Positions 32,643-39,530 of a DNA stretch of 39,530 bases are shown here, piece by piece. A program made the position numbers and the translations under genes. Source of the stretch: Bacteriovoracaceae bacterium. Lineage in GTDB: Bacteria > Bdellovibrionota > Bacteriovoracia > Bacteriovoracales > Bacteriovoracaceae. Position 1 is the first letter of the stretch. Every line of letters starts with the position of its first letter. The stretch spans positions 1 to 39,530 of the forward strand of contig JAEUWD010000060.1 in NCBI GenBank assembly GCA_016786485.1, given 5' to 3'. The notes below the pieces were generated by a model that was not told the DNA's origin, searched no databases, and saw only the letters and a list, made by a program, of their open reading frames with translations.

Positions 32643-33611
32643 ATGCTCAAATATTTGTATGCTTTTTTGCTACTACCGTTTTTTCTCGCCTGCACACCTG
32701 AAGGCGAAGTTCTGGTCGAGCAAGAGATCGAAAAAGCCAAATTATCTCTCACCACAAAAAACTGTGCTTCAGCGATCACCATTCTAACGAATTTAGGAAA
32801 TCAACCGGAAAACCCAAAATACTTAGCAGCTCTGGCCTCCGCTTATGCTTGTCGCGCAGGTTTTGATGAACGCGTTTTATTTTTGAATGACATTGCTTTA
32901 CTCGATGCGAGCTCCAACGATACGGTTATCGGATCAATCACACTCTTTTCTACTTCACCAGAAACGATAGCAGACAGTGCGACCTATACCGATCTCCAGC
33001 TCGGTATCAACACTTTACTTTACGCCGGTGGTGTAACGGAGCCGAGTAGTGCTGCGAGAGAATTAATTTTTGGAACAAAACATAATAATGATCTCAATCT
33101 GCAAGCCTTGTACATGTTGCTCGCACAAGTTGGAAAATATTTTTATTTGTATGGTGATGCCGATGGAACAGGACTTAAGGGTGGTGGAGCTGGTAACAAT
33201 TGTCTCTATAGCTACACTGATCCGATCGCCCAACTGGCGATAGACTCCGTTGCTGGTGATAGCTGCGATAGCTCAGAAACAGGTCATCCGGATTTGAACG
33301 CAGCTCCAGGAGACGCCGATTCACTTCGCCGAGTTTGTGAAGGTTATGTTTTATTAACCAATCTTCTCGACGTGATGGAGAATACGACTTTCCCTGCTGC
33401 GACTGACTTGGGCGATATCAATACCTCGCTCGTTGGTGTCGTTAACCAATTGAAAAATACTCCAGGGCAATATTGTCAAGATCCCGCTTTGCCTGCGGGT
33501 ATTTGTGATGAAAGAAGCCAATCTGATTGCGAAACCTTCTACGCCGTTCCTGCAAATTTTGATCTCATGCAGAGATTTTTTGCCGCCGTTTTGGAAACCA
33601 TCTTCATATGA
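32643..33611 (+). CDS. Lipoprotein with helical repeats of unknown function
   Basis: A 322-aa protein with lipobox FLAC (Cys17) and an AGGGGAT ribosome site. The mature region begins with two TPR-like helix pairs (ASAITILTNLGNQPENPKY, LAALASAYACRAGFDERVL). A segment rich in Gly, Asp and Cys then leads to a helical end. It overlaps the downstream barrel gene by four bases (ATGA), so the two are made together; an outer-membrane lipoprotein/barrel pair is a reasonable guess. No family name known to me. Confidence 0.7.
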   Translation: MLKYLYAFLLLPFFLACTPEGEVLVEQEIEKAKLSLTTKNCASAITILTNLGNQPENPKYLAALASAYACRAGFDERVLFLNDIALLDASSNDTVIGSITLFSTSPETIADSATYTDLQLGINTLLYAGGVTEPSSAARELIFGTKHNNDLNLQALYMLLAQVGKYFYLYGDADGTGLKGGGAGNNCLYSYTDPIAQLAIDSVAGDSCDSSETGHPDLNAAPGDADSLRRVCEGYVLLTNLLDVMENTTFPAATDLGDINTSLVGVVNQLKNTPGQYCQDPALPAGICDERSQSDCETFYAVPANFDLMQRFFAAVLETIFI

Positions 33612-34714
33612 AAGTTTTTTTAGCTTTCTTCATACTGATAATGAATGTTTCGCTCGCGAGCGAAATTCATTATTTGCTAAGAAGCCCACGCGGACTTTTG
33701 ATGGGTGATGCGTACACCACTGTGGCCAAAGACAGCTTTGCGATTTTTTATAATCCGGCCAGCCTAGCTCGTGCGCACGGTTTTACGATGACACCGCTTA
33801 ATCCTCAGATTCAAATGCCAAACATTCTGAGTGATACGGATAAATTTTCGAATTTGCCCGATGATCCCGTCGCTGTTAGCAATGAGTTTTTAGGTTATCC
33901 GATTCACTTGGCTTCATCAGTAGCGCCAGGTTTTCGGATGGGTCCTTTTGCTTTCAGCGCTTATGTGAATTCCAACACCAATATCATGCTGACCAATGCC
34001 GTTCAGCCGACAATGGATTTGGATTACCGACTCGATCGTGGCTTCATGACCGCTTACGCATTTCCGATTGGTAGCAACCGTGTAACAGCCGCGGGAGGAA
34101 CACAATTATCCATGGGTCTGACTCTCAGATATAATAAACGAAAAGAAATCAAAGATTCTTATCCCTTGTTTGGAACAACACTTTTGGATATTTTGGAAAC
34201 TAGTCCCGACAGCTTGAGTGATTTGATGGATCAGTTTTCTCCAGCAGAAGGACGCGCGTGGGGATTTGATCTGGGTTTTGAGTACATCATGAAAGGTGGT
34301 GGTTCGGAATTGATTTTCGGACTTTCTTTCATGGATGCACTTGGAACGAAATATACTTCGGTTGATCCCAACAATCTTGTGGCAAAACAAGAAATGCAAA
34401 CCAACATGGGGGTTTCTTTCAAGCAATCTTTGGGGGTAGGTCACCTTATTTTGTCGGCGGACATTCATCCGGTGATGGAGCAGGTGGATATGACTCGCAA
34501 ACTTCACTTTGGAGCGGCCTTGGATTTTGGCTTGATTGAAGCACTGGCGGGCTATAATGCGGGCTATATGAGTTATGGTTTTGGTCTCGATTTGTATGTT
34601 TTTGAGTTGTACGCTGGTCTTTATGAGATTGAAGTCGGTGTCGATGCTGGTCAAAAGAAAAGCAAGCGGGCCCTCGTATATTTAAATCTTGCAGAGTTTC
34701 ATTTTGATTTTTAA
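33608..34714 (+). CDS. Outer-membrane beta-barrel protein (FadL/PorV-like)
   Basis: A 368-aa protein with a signal peptide (cleavage after SLA). The N-terminus has RSPRGLLMGDAYTTVAKDSFAIFYNPASLA, listed here as the classic order of G-x-G-x-A-x-V/T-A, D-x-x-A-x-x-x-NPA-G/S-L-A seen in FadL- and PorV-like barrels. The remainder alternates polar and hydrophobic residues with frequent Gly and aromatic girdles, and ends in FHFDF. It is translated from the end of the preceding lipoprotein gene. Cargo or substrate is unknown. Confidence 0.75.
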   Translation: MKVFLAFFILIMNVSLASEIHYLLRSPRGLLMGDAYTTVAKDSFAIFYNPASLARAHGFTMTPLNPQIQMPNILSDTDKFSNLPDDPVAVSNEFLGYPIHLASSVAPGFRMGPFAFSAYVNSNTNIMLTNAVQPTMDLDYRLDRGFMTAYAFPIGSNRVTAAGGTQLSMGLTLRYNKRKEIKDSYPLFGTTLLDILETSPDSLSDLMDQFSPAEGRAWGFDLGFEYIMKGGGSELIFGLSFMDALGTKYTSVDPNNLVAKQEMQTNMGVSFKQSLGVGHLILSADIHPVMEQVDMTRKLHFGAALDFGLIEALAGYNAGYMSYGFGLDLYVFELYAGLYEIEVGVDAGQKKSKRALVYLNLAEFHFDF

Positions 34715-34723
34715 ATTTGAATA

Positions 34724-34752
34724 TTGCCCTAGTGTGATTGAAGTCTTAAACT
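34724..34752 (+). promoter_or_regulatory. Promoter of the PIN-PhoH gene
   Basis: TTGCCC (34724-34729) and TAAACT (34747-34752) are 17 bases apart. The predicted start near 34759 leaves a leader of about 24 bases with a strong GGAGGG at 34772-34777. Confidence 0.5.
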
Positions 34753-34782
34753 AAAATCTAAGTTCTTTCACGGAGGGAATAT

Positions 34783-36099
34783 CTGAGTAAAACCTTTTTA
34801 ATTGATACCAACGTCCTATTATTCGATCCTTATTCAATAATGAAATTTGGTAAAAACAAAGTTTTTATCCCACTTATCGTGGTTGAAGAGTTAGATCGTT
34901 TCAAAAAAGATCAAAGTGAAAACGGAAGAAATGCCCGCGAGTTTGCGCGTACGATTGATAAACTTCGTAAGGCAGGATCACTCACAAAAGGTGTGCAGTT
35001 AGAAAATGAAGGTATGCTTTTTATTTGTGCTGTTCCGCAACCGGACATGTCGAAAGTTAAAGGTATCGATTTAAATCTAAATGACAACGTCATTCTGGCC
35101 AACGCTCTTAGCTTGCAGCAGTCAGGTGACAAAGTTATTTTAATTACCAAAGATATCAACCTGAGAATTAAAGCTGACGCGCTTAATGTTGAATCAGAAG
35201 ATTATGAAACAACTCATGTGACTTTAGATGAACTTTATTCAGGTCATCGTGTCTATGAAACAACTGCTGAACGAGTTTCAACTTTTGAAAAAGATCGTTT
35301 TTTAAGTCTGGAAGCTTCAGAAATTCCAGGTCTAGTTTCAAACGAATATTTGATTATTAATGAAAAAGGTAACCCGGGAAGACGTGCGCTGGGACGTTAT
35401 CATCAAGGGAAAAAAGGGATTGTTCCTCTGATTAAGCCACGCGAAGGTGTTTGGGGAATTTATCCAAAAAATCTGGAGCAACAATTTGCCATGGATGCAC
35501 TTTTAAATCACGAAATCAATCTCGTCAGTATGGTTGGTAAAGCGGGTACAGGTAAGACGCTTCTCGCGATTGCCGCTGGCCTCGAAGCTACCATTGGTAA
35601 ACAACAATATTCACGTGTGCTCGTTTCAAGACCGATTATTCCCATGGGACGTGATTTAGGTTTTTTACCGGGTGACGTGAATGAAAAATTAGGTCCATGG
35701 ATGCAACCGATTTTTGATAATATTGATTTCTTATTCGGAAATCAGCGTGCAAAAAATGAAATGACCACATGGGATGAGTTGATTAATCAAGGCTTACTAC
35801 ATGTTGAACCTTTGACTTATATCAGAGGTCGTTCACTTCCATCACAATATATGATTGTCGATGAAGCACAAAACTTATCACCACACGAAATTAAAACCAT
35901 TATTACTCGTGCCGGTGAGGGGACAAAAATTGTTCTTACTGGTGACTGCGAACAGATTGATAACCCATATTTGGATTCAATCAATAACGGTCTTGCTTAT
36001 TGTATTGAACGTTTAAAAAACGAAGACATCGTTGCACATACTACGCTTAAAGTCGGAGAGAGATCTCCGTTGTCGGAAATCGCAAGCAAACTGTTATGA
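34783..36099 (+). CDS. PIN-domain PhoH-family ATPase with a CTG start
   Basis: The start is set at CTG 34783, six bases after GGAGGG (34772-34777). In frame there is no ATG, GTG or TTG between an upstream TAA (34759-34761) and the ATG at 34840. Starting at 34840 would delete LIDTNVLLFDP, which holds the first catalytic Asp (D8) of the PIN nuclease domain. From CTG the protein is 438 aa: PIN domain (1 to about 140, with EELDRF, NDNVILANA and TKDINLRIKA), a linker, then the PhoH ATPase (GKAGTGKT at 252-259, VDEAQNLSPHE, LTGDCEQID). PIN-PhoH proteins are RNA helicase/ribonucleases. The PilZ gene overlaps by four bases. Confidence 0.9.
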   Translation: MSKTFLIDTNVLLFDPYSIMKFGKNKVFIPLIVVEELDRFKKDQSENGRNAREFARTIDKLRKAGSLTKGVQLENEGMLFICAVPQPDMSKVKGIDLNLNDNVILANALSLQQSGDKVILITKDINLRIKADALNVESEDYETTHVTLDELYSGHRVYETTAERVSTFEKDRFLSLEASEIPGLVSNEYLIINEKGNPGRRALGRYHQGKKGIVPLIKPREGVWGIYPKNLEQQFAMDALLNHEINLVSMVGKAGTGKTLLAIAAGLEATIGKQQYSRVLVSRPIIPMGRDLGFLPGDVNEKLGPWMQPIFDNIDFLFGNQRAKNEMTTWDELINQGLLHVEPLTYIRGRSLPSQYMIVDEAQNLSPHEIKTIITRAGEGTKIVLTGDCEQIDNPYLDSINNGLAYCIERLKNEDIVAHTTLKVGERSPLSEIASKLL

Positions 36100-36671
36100 C
36101 TTCCGCTGGCAGCGTTAAGCATTACCGAAAACATTTGCGGGCCCCGCTGTACGATAATATTTTATTCGAAGATGATAATTACGTTTTTAAGGCGCGAACA
36201 CTTAATATTTCAGAGGGGGGAATTCTGCTGGATGCTCTCCCACATTTTCCCGCCAAAGAATCAGTGGGCATCTTAGTTCCCGTTCCACAATTTCCTCAAT
36301 TTAAAAATTTTTCATTGGAAAGATTAAAAGATTATTCACAAGAATTATTTCCGAAAAAAATTCTACCGATGAAAGTCACAATGGTTCGTCGCGAGACCGA
36401 AACAACTTCCGTTGATGATGTTTTTCGCTCTAGAATTGGTGCTGCTTTTGTTTCTGCAGACCATCAAACAAAAAAAATCATTAGTGACTATGTTGACGTT
36501 TTCGTCAGCAACATCGTTTACCTGCAGGCCATCCTTGATCAGGTCAACGTTGATAAGACCAGCCTGGAAAAGGTCAAAGTCTTAAGCCACATTCTTGGCT
36601 ACCGCAATCTTAATAAAATTGCGCTTCTTCGCAAGCTTGTCACCCACGATTACCAAAACCTTCAATGGTAA
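36096..36671 (+). CDS. PilZ-domain protein, predicted c-di-GMP binder
   Basis: A 191-aa protein with both PilZ signatures: RKHLR (R11-x-x-x-R15) and NISEGG (N37-x-S39-x-x-G42), with a beta-barrel region to about 125. The C-terminal 60 residues are an added helical region. PilZ proteins sense cyclic di-GMP and modulate motility, predation or exopolysaccharide. The ATG overlaps the phoH stop (ATGA), so it is made with the PIN-PhoH protein, an unusual partner. Its stop lies five bases from the opposing gene. Confidence 0.85.
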   Translation: MTSAGSVKHYRKHLRAPLYDNILFEDDNYVFKARTLNISEGGILLDALPHFPAKESVGILVPVPQFPQFKNFSLERLKDYSQELFPKKILPMKVTMVRRETETTSVDDVFRSRIGAAFVSADHQTKKIISDYVDVFVSNIVYLQAILDQVNVDKTSLEKVKVLSHILGYRNLNKIALLRKLVTHDYQNLQW

Positions 36672-36676
36672 GAAAC

Positions 36677-36988
36677 TCAGATCGCCTGAGTTCTTTGCGC
36701 ACTTAAAATTTTAAGTGTTTCGCTCATCCCATTAATTGAATTGGTTTTCACTGGCGAAAAATTAATTCTTGATGAAATCTCACCTAAGATTAATTTACCT
36801 CGCTGGATCATTTCACTCTCAAGATGCTCATTACTTAGTCCCTCGATAAGCGCCTTAACCTCGTACTCAAGTTCGTTGTCATTTAACAACTTTAAGTAAT
36901 TTGAGTAATACTGGCCTGCCTGCTCTTCGTGCTTCTTGCGCTTAACTTCGGCCAAGGAATAAACATTTACAAAACTCTTCTCATCCAT
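36677..36988 (-). CDS. Small helical protein of unknown function
   Basis: The start is the ATG at 36988, because GGGAG sits 6 bases upstream; a TTG two codons before is also open. This gives 103 aa, with a central long helical region rich in Glu and Lys (LAEVKRKKHEEQAGQYY ... EVKALIEGLSNEHLESEMI) and a disordered Ser/Thr end. No signal peptide or Cys. It is convergent with the PilZ gene and has no co-transcribed partner in the window. No family recognised. Confidence 0.65.
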   Translation of the reverse strand: MDEKSFVNVYSLAEVKRKKHEEQAGQYYSNYLKLLNDNELEYEVKALIEGLSNEHLESEMIQRGKLILGEISSRINFSPVKTNSINGMSETLKILSAQRTQAI

Positions 36989-37183
36989 AATCAACTCCCA
37001 CCTTGTTTAAGATTCCTTAAGAAGATTTGTCGCTCTCATTCAACAAACTTCTCATGCATAAATTATCAAAGTGAATGGAATAAATGTGAAGTCGGCGAAA
37101 TTGCAAATGTAATTTTTACTCAGTGAGGTAGCAGAGCAGTATCTAAAATCATTACAGCTAGTAAGATATTTTGAGAAGTAAGG

Positions 37184-37214
37184 AAATGCCAGAGAGATGA
37201 ACCCTCTGGCATTT
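37184..37214 (-). terminator. Terminator of the peroxiredoxin gene
   Basis: AAATGCCAGAG (37184-37194) and CTCTGGCATTT (37204-37214) form an 11-bp perfect stem with a 9-nt loop, 13 bases past the stop of the minus-strand peroxiredoxin gene. The U-tract on the minus strand is short (TTT then CC). Confidence 0.8.
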
Positions 37215-37227
37215 ATAAAAAAGGCAA

Positions 37228-37812
37228 TTATTTCTTGTTAAAGTACTCTTGAGAACCTTTTGGATCTGGCTTCATAGTAGCATCACCTTCATTCCAACCG
37301 GCCGGACATACTTCACCGTGCTTAGCTGTATATTGGTAAGCTTTAACTAAACGAAGCGTTTCATCAACACTTCTACCAACTGACAAATTGTTGATAGTTG
37401 AATGTTGAATCACGTCGTTATTATCGATGATGAAAAGACCGCGAAGTGCGATACCAGCATCTTCCATAAGAACTTGGTAGTCACGAGCAATTGTTTTATT
37501 TAAGTCAGCAAGAATAGGGTACTTAATTTCGCCTAAGCCACCTTTGTTGCGTGGAACTTGTGTCCAAGCTAAGTGAGAAAAGAATGAATCAACTGAACAA
37601 CCGATAATTTCGCAATTCACTTCTTTGAATTTGCTAACAGCATCTGAGAACGCGATGATTTCTGTTGGACATACAAAAGTAAAATCTAATGGGTAAAAGA
37701 AAAGAATTTTCCACTTACCTTTGTAATCTTCAAGTGAAAGTTGTTTTTCGGCACCGTTTACAAGTGCACCTGCCTTAAAATTTGGCGCTTTGTTTCCGAC
37801 TAATCGACTCAT
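37228..37812 (-). CDS. Typical 2-Cys peroxiredoxin (AhpC/Prx1 type)
   Basis: A 194-aa thiol peroxidase. The peroxidatic Cys48 lies in [10 protein letters not shown] and the resolving Cys169 in GEVCPAGW. It also has GGLG (91-94) and a C-terminal YF pair (190-191). In eukaryotic Prx1 the GGLG/YF combination makes the enzyme prone to overoxidation, which is uncommon in bacteria. It reduces H2O2 and organic peroxides. No AhpF or sulfiredoxin gene is seen. AAGGAG lies 7 bases before the ATG, and it has its own promoter and terminator. Confidence 0.95.
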   Translation of the reverse strand: MSRLVGNKAPNFKAGALVNGAEKQLSLEDYKGKWKILFFYPLDFTFVCPTEIIAFSDAVSKFKEVNCEIIGCSVDSFFSHLAWTQVPRNKGGLGEIKYPILADLNKTIARDYQVLMEDAGIALRGLFIIDNNDVIQHSTINNLSVGRSVDETLRLVKAYQYTAKHGEVCPAGWNEGDATMKPDPKGSQEYFNKK

Positions 37813-37849
37813 GATATTCTCCTTTGGATATAACTTTTAAACTTGAGCT

Positions 37850-37878
37850 ACTTTATGACTTCTATTTCCCCATGTAAA
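37850..37878 (-). promoter_or_regulatory. Promoter of the peroxiredoxin gene
   Basis: On the minus strand TTTACA (37873-37878) and TAAAGT (37850-37855) are 17 bases apart, a good sigma-70-type promoter about 38 bases upstream of the ATG. It lies in the region shared with clpP, for which I find no strong promoter. Confidence 0.55.
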
Positions 37879-37981
37879 GCCACGAAAAAAAGTGTAGAAT
37901 AAAAAAATACTTAGGGTTGTATAAGAGATTTAAGTAACCATATTAAAGATAATAAATACTTCTCACTCGTAGGAGACACAC

Positions 37982-38602
37982 ATGACAGGGCCAAAGTTGT
38001 ACATTCCAAATCCAATCGTTATTGAACAAACTGCTCGAGGAGAGCGTCAATATGATATCTATTCAAGATTATTACTTGATCGAATTATTTTTTTAGGAAC
38101 AGAAGTTAACGATACTGTGGCAAATTTAATTGTCGCTCAAATGCTCTTTTTAGAGCAATCCGATGCTGAAGCGCCAATTCACTTTTATATTAACAGCCCA
38201 GGCGGTAGCGTTTATGCCGGACTAGGTATCTACGATATTATGCAACACGTAACATGCCCTATTCATACTTATTGCGTTGGTTTAGCTGCGTCGATGGGAT
38301 CTCTGCTGCTTCAAGCGGGGACGGAAGGATTTCGTTATAGCATGCCTCACAGCCGTATTATGATTCACCAGCCCTTAGGTGGTGCAAGAGGTCAGGCAAC
38401 AGATATTGAAATTCAGGCAAAAGAAATACTTGAACTTAAACGTCAATTGAACAATATCTATGTAAAGCATACGGGCCGAAAGTACGAAGAGGTAGAAAAG
38501 GCTTGCGACCGTGACAATTATTTAAGTCCTGATAAGGCAAAAGAATTTGGACTTATTGATAAAGTTATCGAGCCGAAAGGCAAGTTCGCAAAAGCTCTGT
38601 AG
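37982..38602 (+). CDS. clpP: ATP-dependent Clp protease proteolytic subunit
   Basis: A 206-aa serine protease of normal length. The catalytic triad is visible: Ser104 in GLAASMGS, His129 in [12 protein letters not shown], and Asp178 in CDRDNYLS. The oxyanion strand SPGGSV (72-77) is intact. It assembles a tetradecamer that degrades proteins fed by ClpX or ClpA. TAGGAG precedes the ATG. clpX follows after 25 bases, the classic operon. Confidence 0.98.
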   Translation: MTGPKLYIPNPIVIEQTARGERQYDIYSRLLLDRIIFLGTEVNDTVANLIVAQMLFLEQSDAEAPIHFYINSPGGSVYAGLGIYDIMQHVTCPIHTYCVGLAASMGSLLLQAGTEGFRYSMPHSRIMIHQPLGGARGQATDIEIQAKEILELKRQLNNIYVKHTGRKYEEVEKACDRDNYLSPDKAKEFGLIDKVIEPKGKFAKAL

Positions 38603-38627
38603 TAAGCTAAGTTGACGAGGAGATGGC

Positions 38628-39530
38628 ATGGCCAAGAAAGAAGCGTACGCAACATTGAATTGTAGTTTTTGTGGGAAATCACAAAAAGAAGTGAAGAAAT
38701 TAATCGCTGGTCCAGGTGTTTACATCTGTGACGAGTGTATTGAGTTGTGTAACGATATTATCTATGAAGATTCAGTGAAAGCTTCAACGACTGCAACATT
38801 GGATAATGTTCCGAAGCCAAGTGAAATTAAGACGCATCTTGATCAATATGTTATCGGCCAAGAGCGTGCAAAAAAAATTATTTCAGTTGCTGTACATAAC
38901 CACTATAAGCGTATTGCTCACCGTCCAGGTCGTGGCAGTGATGATGTTGAATTACAAAAATCAAACATTCTTTTAGCAGGTCCAACGGGTTCTGGTAAAA
39001 CTCTTATCGCTCAATCATTAGCTAAATTTTTGAACGTTCCTTTCGCAATTGCCGATGCAACTTCATTAACTGAAGCTGGTTACGTAGGTGAGGACGTTGA
39101 AAATATTATTTTAAATCTTCTTCAAAACTGTGATTTCGATATTGAACGTGCTCAACGTGGTATCGTTTATATCGATGAGATCGATAAGATTGCTCGTAAG
39201 TCTGAAAACCCTTCTATTACTCGTGACGTTTCAGGCGAAGGTGTTCAGCAAGCTCTATTAAAGTTGATTGAAGGTACAGTGGCTTCAGTTCCTCCGAAGG
39301 GTGGACGTAAGCATCCTCAACAAGAATTTTTACAAGTAAACACGGCCAATATTTTATTTGTTTGCGGTGGTGCTTTTGTTGGTCTGGATAAAATCATCGA
39401 AAAACGTATGACTAAAAAGCCACTAGGCTTAGGCGTAGCTTCAGAGAAAAAATCAAAATCATTGGTTGAAGAGTTTGGTGGGATTGAGCCAGAGGATTTA
39501 ACACGTTTTGGATTGATTCCTGAGTTCATC
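38628..39530 (+). CDS. clpX: ATP-dependent Clp protease ATP-binding subunit ClpX, N-terminal part
   Basis: The frame is open from ATG 38628 (GAGGAG at 38617-38622) to the window edge, 301 codons, so the C-terminus is missing. The zinc-binding domain has C12, C15, C34 and C37 (CSFCGKS ... ICDECIELC). The AAA+ domain shows GPTGSGKT (118-125), the [13 protein letters not shown] pore-region motif, VYIDEIDKI (Walker B), and the sensor region up to RFGLIPEFI. It unfolds substrates for ClpP. Confidence 0.97.
   Translation, partial: MAKKEAYATLNCSFCGKSQKEVKKLIAGPGVYICDECIELCNDIIYEDSVKASTTATLDNVPKPSEIKTHLDQYVIGQERAKKIISVAVHNHYKRIAHRPGRGSDDVELQKSNILLAGPTGSGKTLIAQSLAKFLNVPFAIADATSLTEAGYVGEDVENIILNLLQNCDFDIERAQRGIVYIDEIDKIARKSENPSITRDVSGEGVQQALLKLIEGTVASVPPKGGRKHPQQEFLQVNTANILFVCGGAFVGLDKIIEKRMTKKPLGLGVASEKKSKSLVEEFGGIEPEDLTRFGLIPEFI

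Noticed and set aside
34106-34654. 182-codon minus-strand frame
   Set aside because: It lies wholly inside the barrel gene on the other strand, has no ribosome site and an implausible His/Arg/Cys-rich composition.
34840-36099. ATG start for the PhoH gene
   Set aside because: It deletes the catalytic N-terminus of the PIN domain and has no ribosome site, whereas CTG at 34783 has an ideal one.

Overview
The window looks like chromosomal core and accessory DNA from an AT-rich Gram-negative predator-type bacterium of the Bdellovibrionota, most likely the Bacteriovoracales (Bacteriovorax/Peredibacter-like). This is an inference from gene content: many short lipoproteins, a motAB flagellar stator pair, PilZ and PIN-PhoH proteins, the rpsF/rpsR - DUF2232 - rplI - dnaB order, and clpP-clpX. 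No rRNA, tRNA, CRISPR array, prophage or insertion sequence was found.

Positions 1-6640 are accessory and mostly encode envelope proteins. They hold the end of an unknown gene, two divergent lipoproteins (one with collagen-like Gly repeats and a CBM2-like carbohydrate-binding domain), a two-gene toxin-antitoxin-like module with its own palindromic operator, and a tight seven-gene minus-strand operon (3270-6341). Every product of that operon is predicted to be exported or membrane-bound. One of its genes, an outer-membrane barrel, carries a single-base frameshift.

Positions 6750-11644 hold the ribosomal/replication block: a natural fusion of ribosomal proteins S6 and S18 in one reading frame, a DUF2232 membrane protein, L9 with a long Ala-rich tail, an intrinsic terminator, then dnaB and pabB. 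Positions 11717-14600 hold a small gene, motA, motB and an RluA-type pseudouridine synthase. Positions 15042-20496 are a mainly plus-strand run: WYL-type regulator, YciB, MiaB, DUF454 protein, PF10023-type aminopeptidase lipoprotein and GshB.

Positions 20497-29635 alternate in strand. They hold a poly-Thr lipoprotein, a sigma-like/anti-sigma-like pair, a TonB-like protein, a degenerate histidine-kinase-like membrane protein, and a three-gene operon of a 944-aa methyltransferase-like protein, a ChaN-like protein and Dtd. Positions 29833-36671 hold housekeeping genes (rsmD, coaD, an aminotransferase), a lipoprotein/barrel pair, and a PIN-PhoH ATPase whose only sensible start is a CTG, followed by a PilZ protein. 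The window ends with a 2-Cys peroxiredoxin, clpP and the first 301 codons of clpX.

The most notable observations are the S6-S18 fusion, the CTG start of the PhoH gene, the collagen/CBM2 lipoprotein, and the uncharacterised envelope operon with its frameshifted barrel gene.
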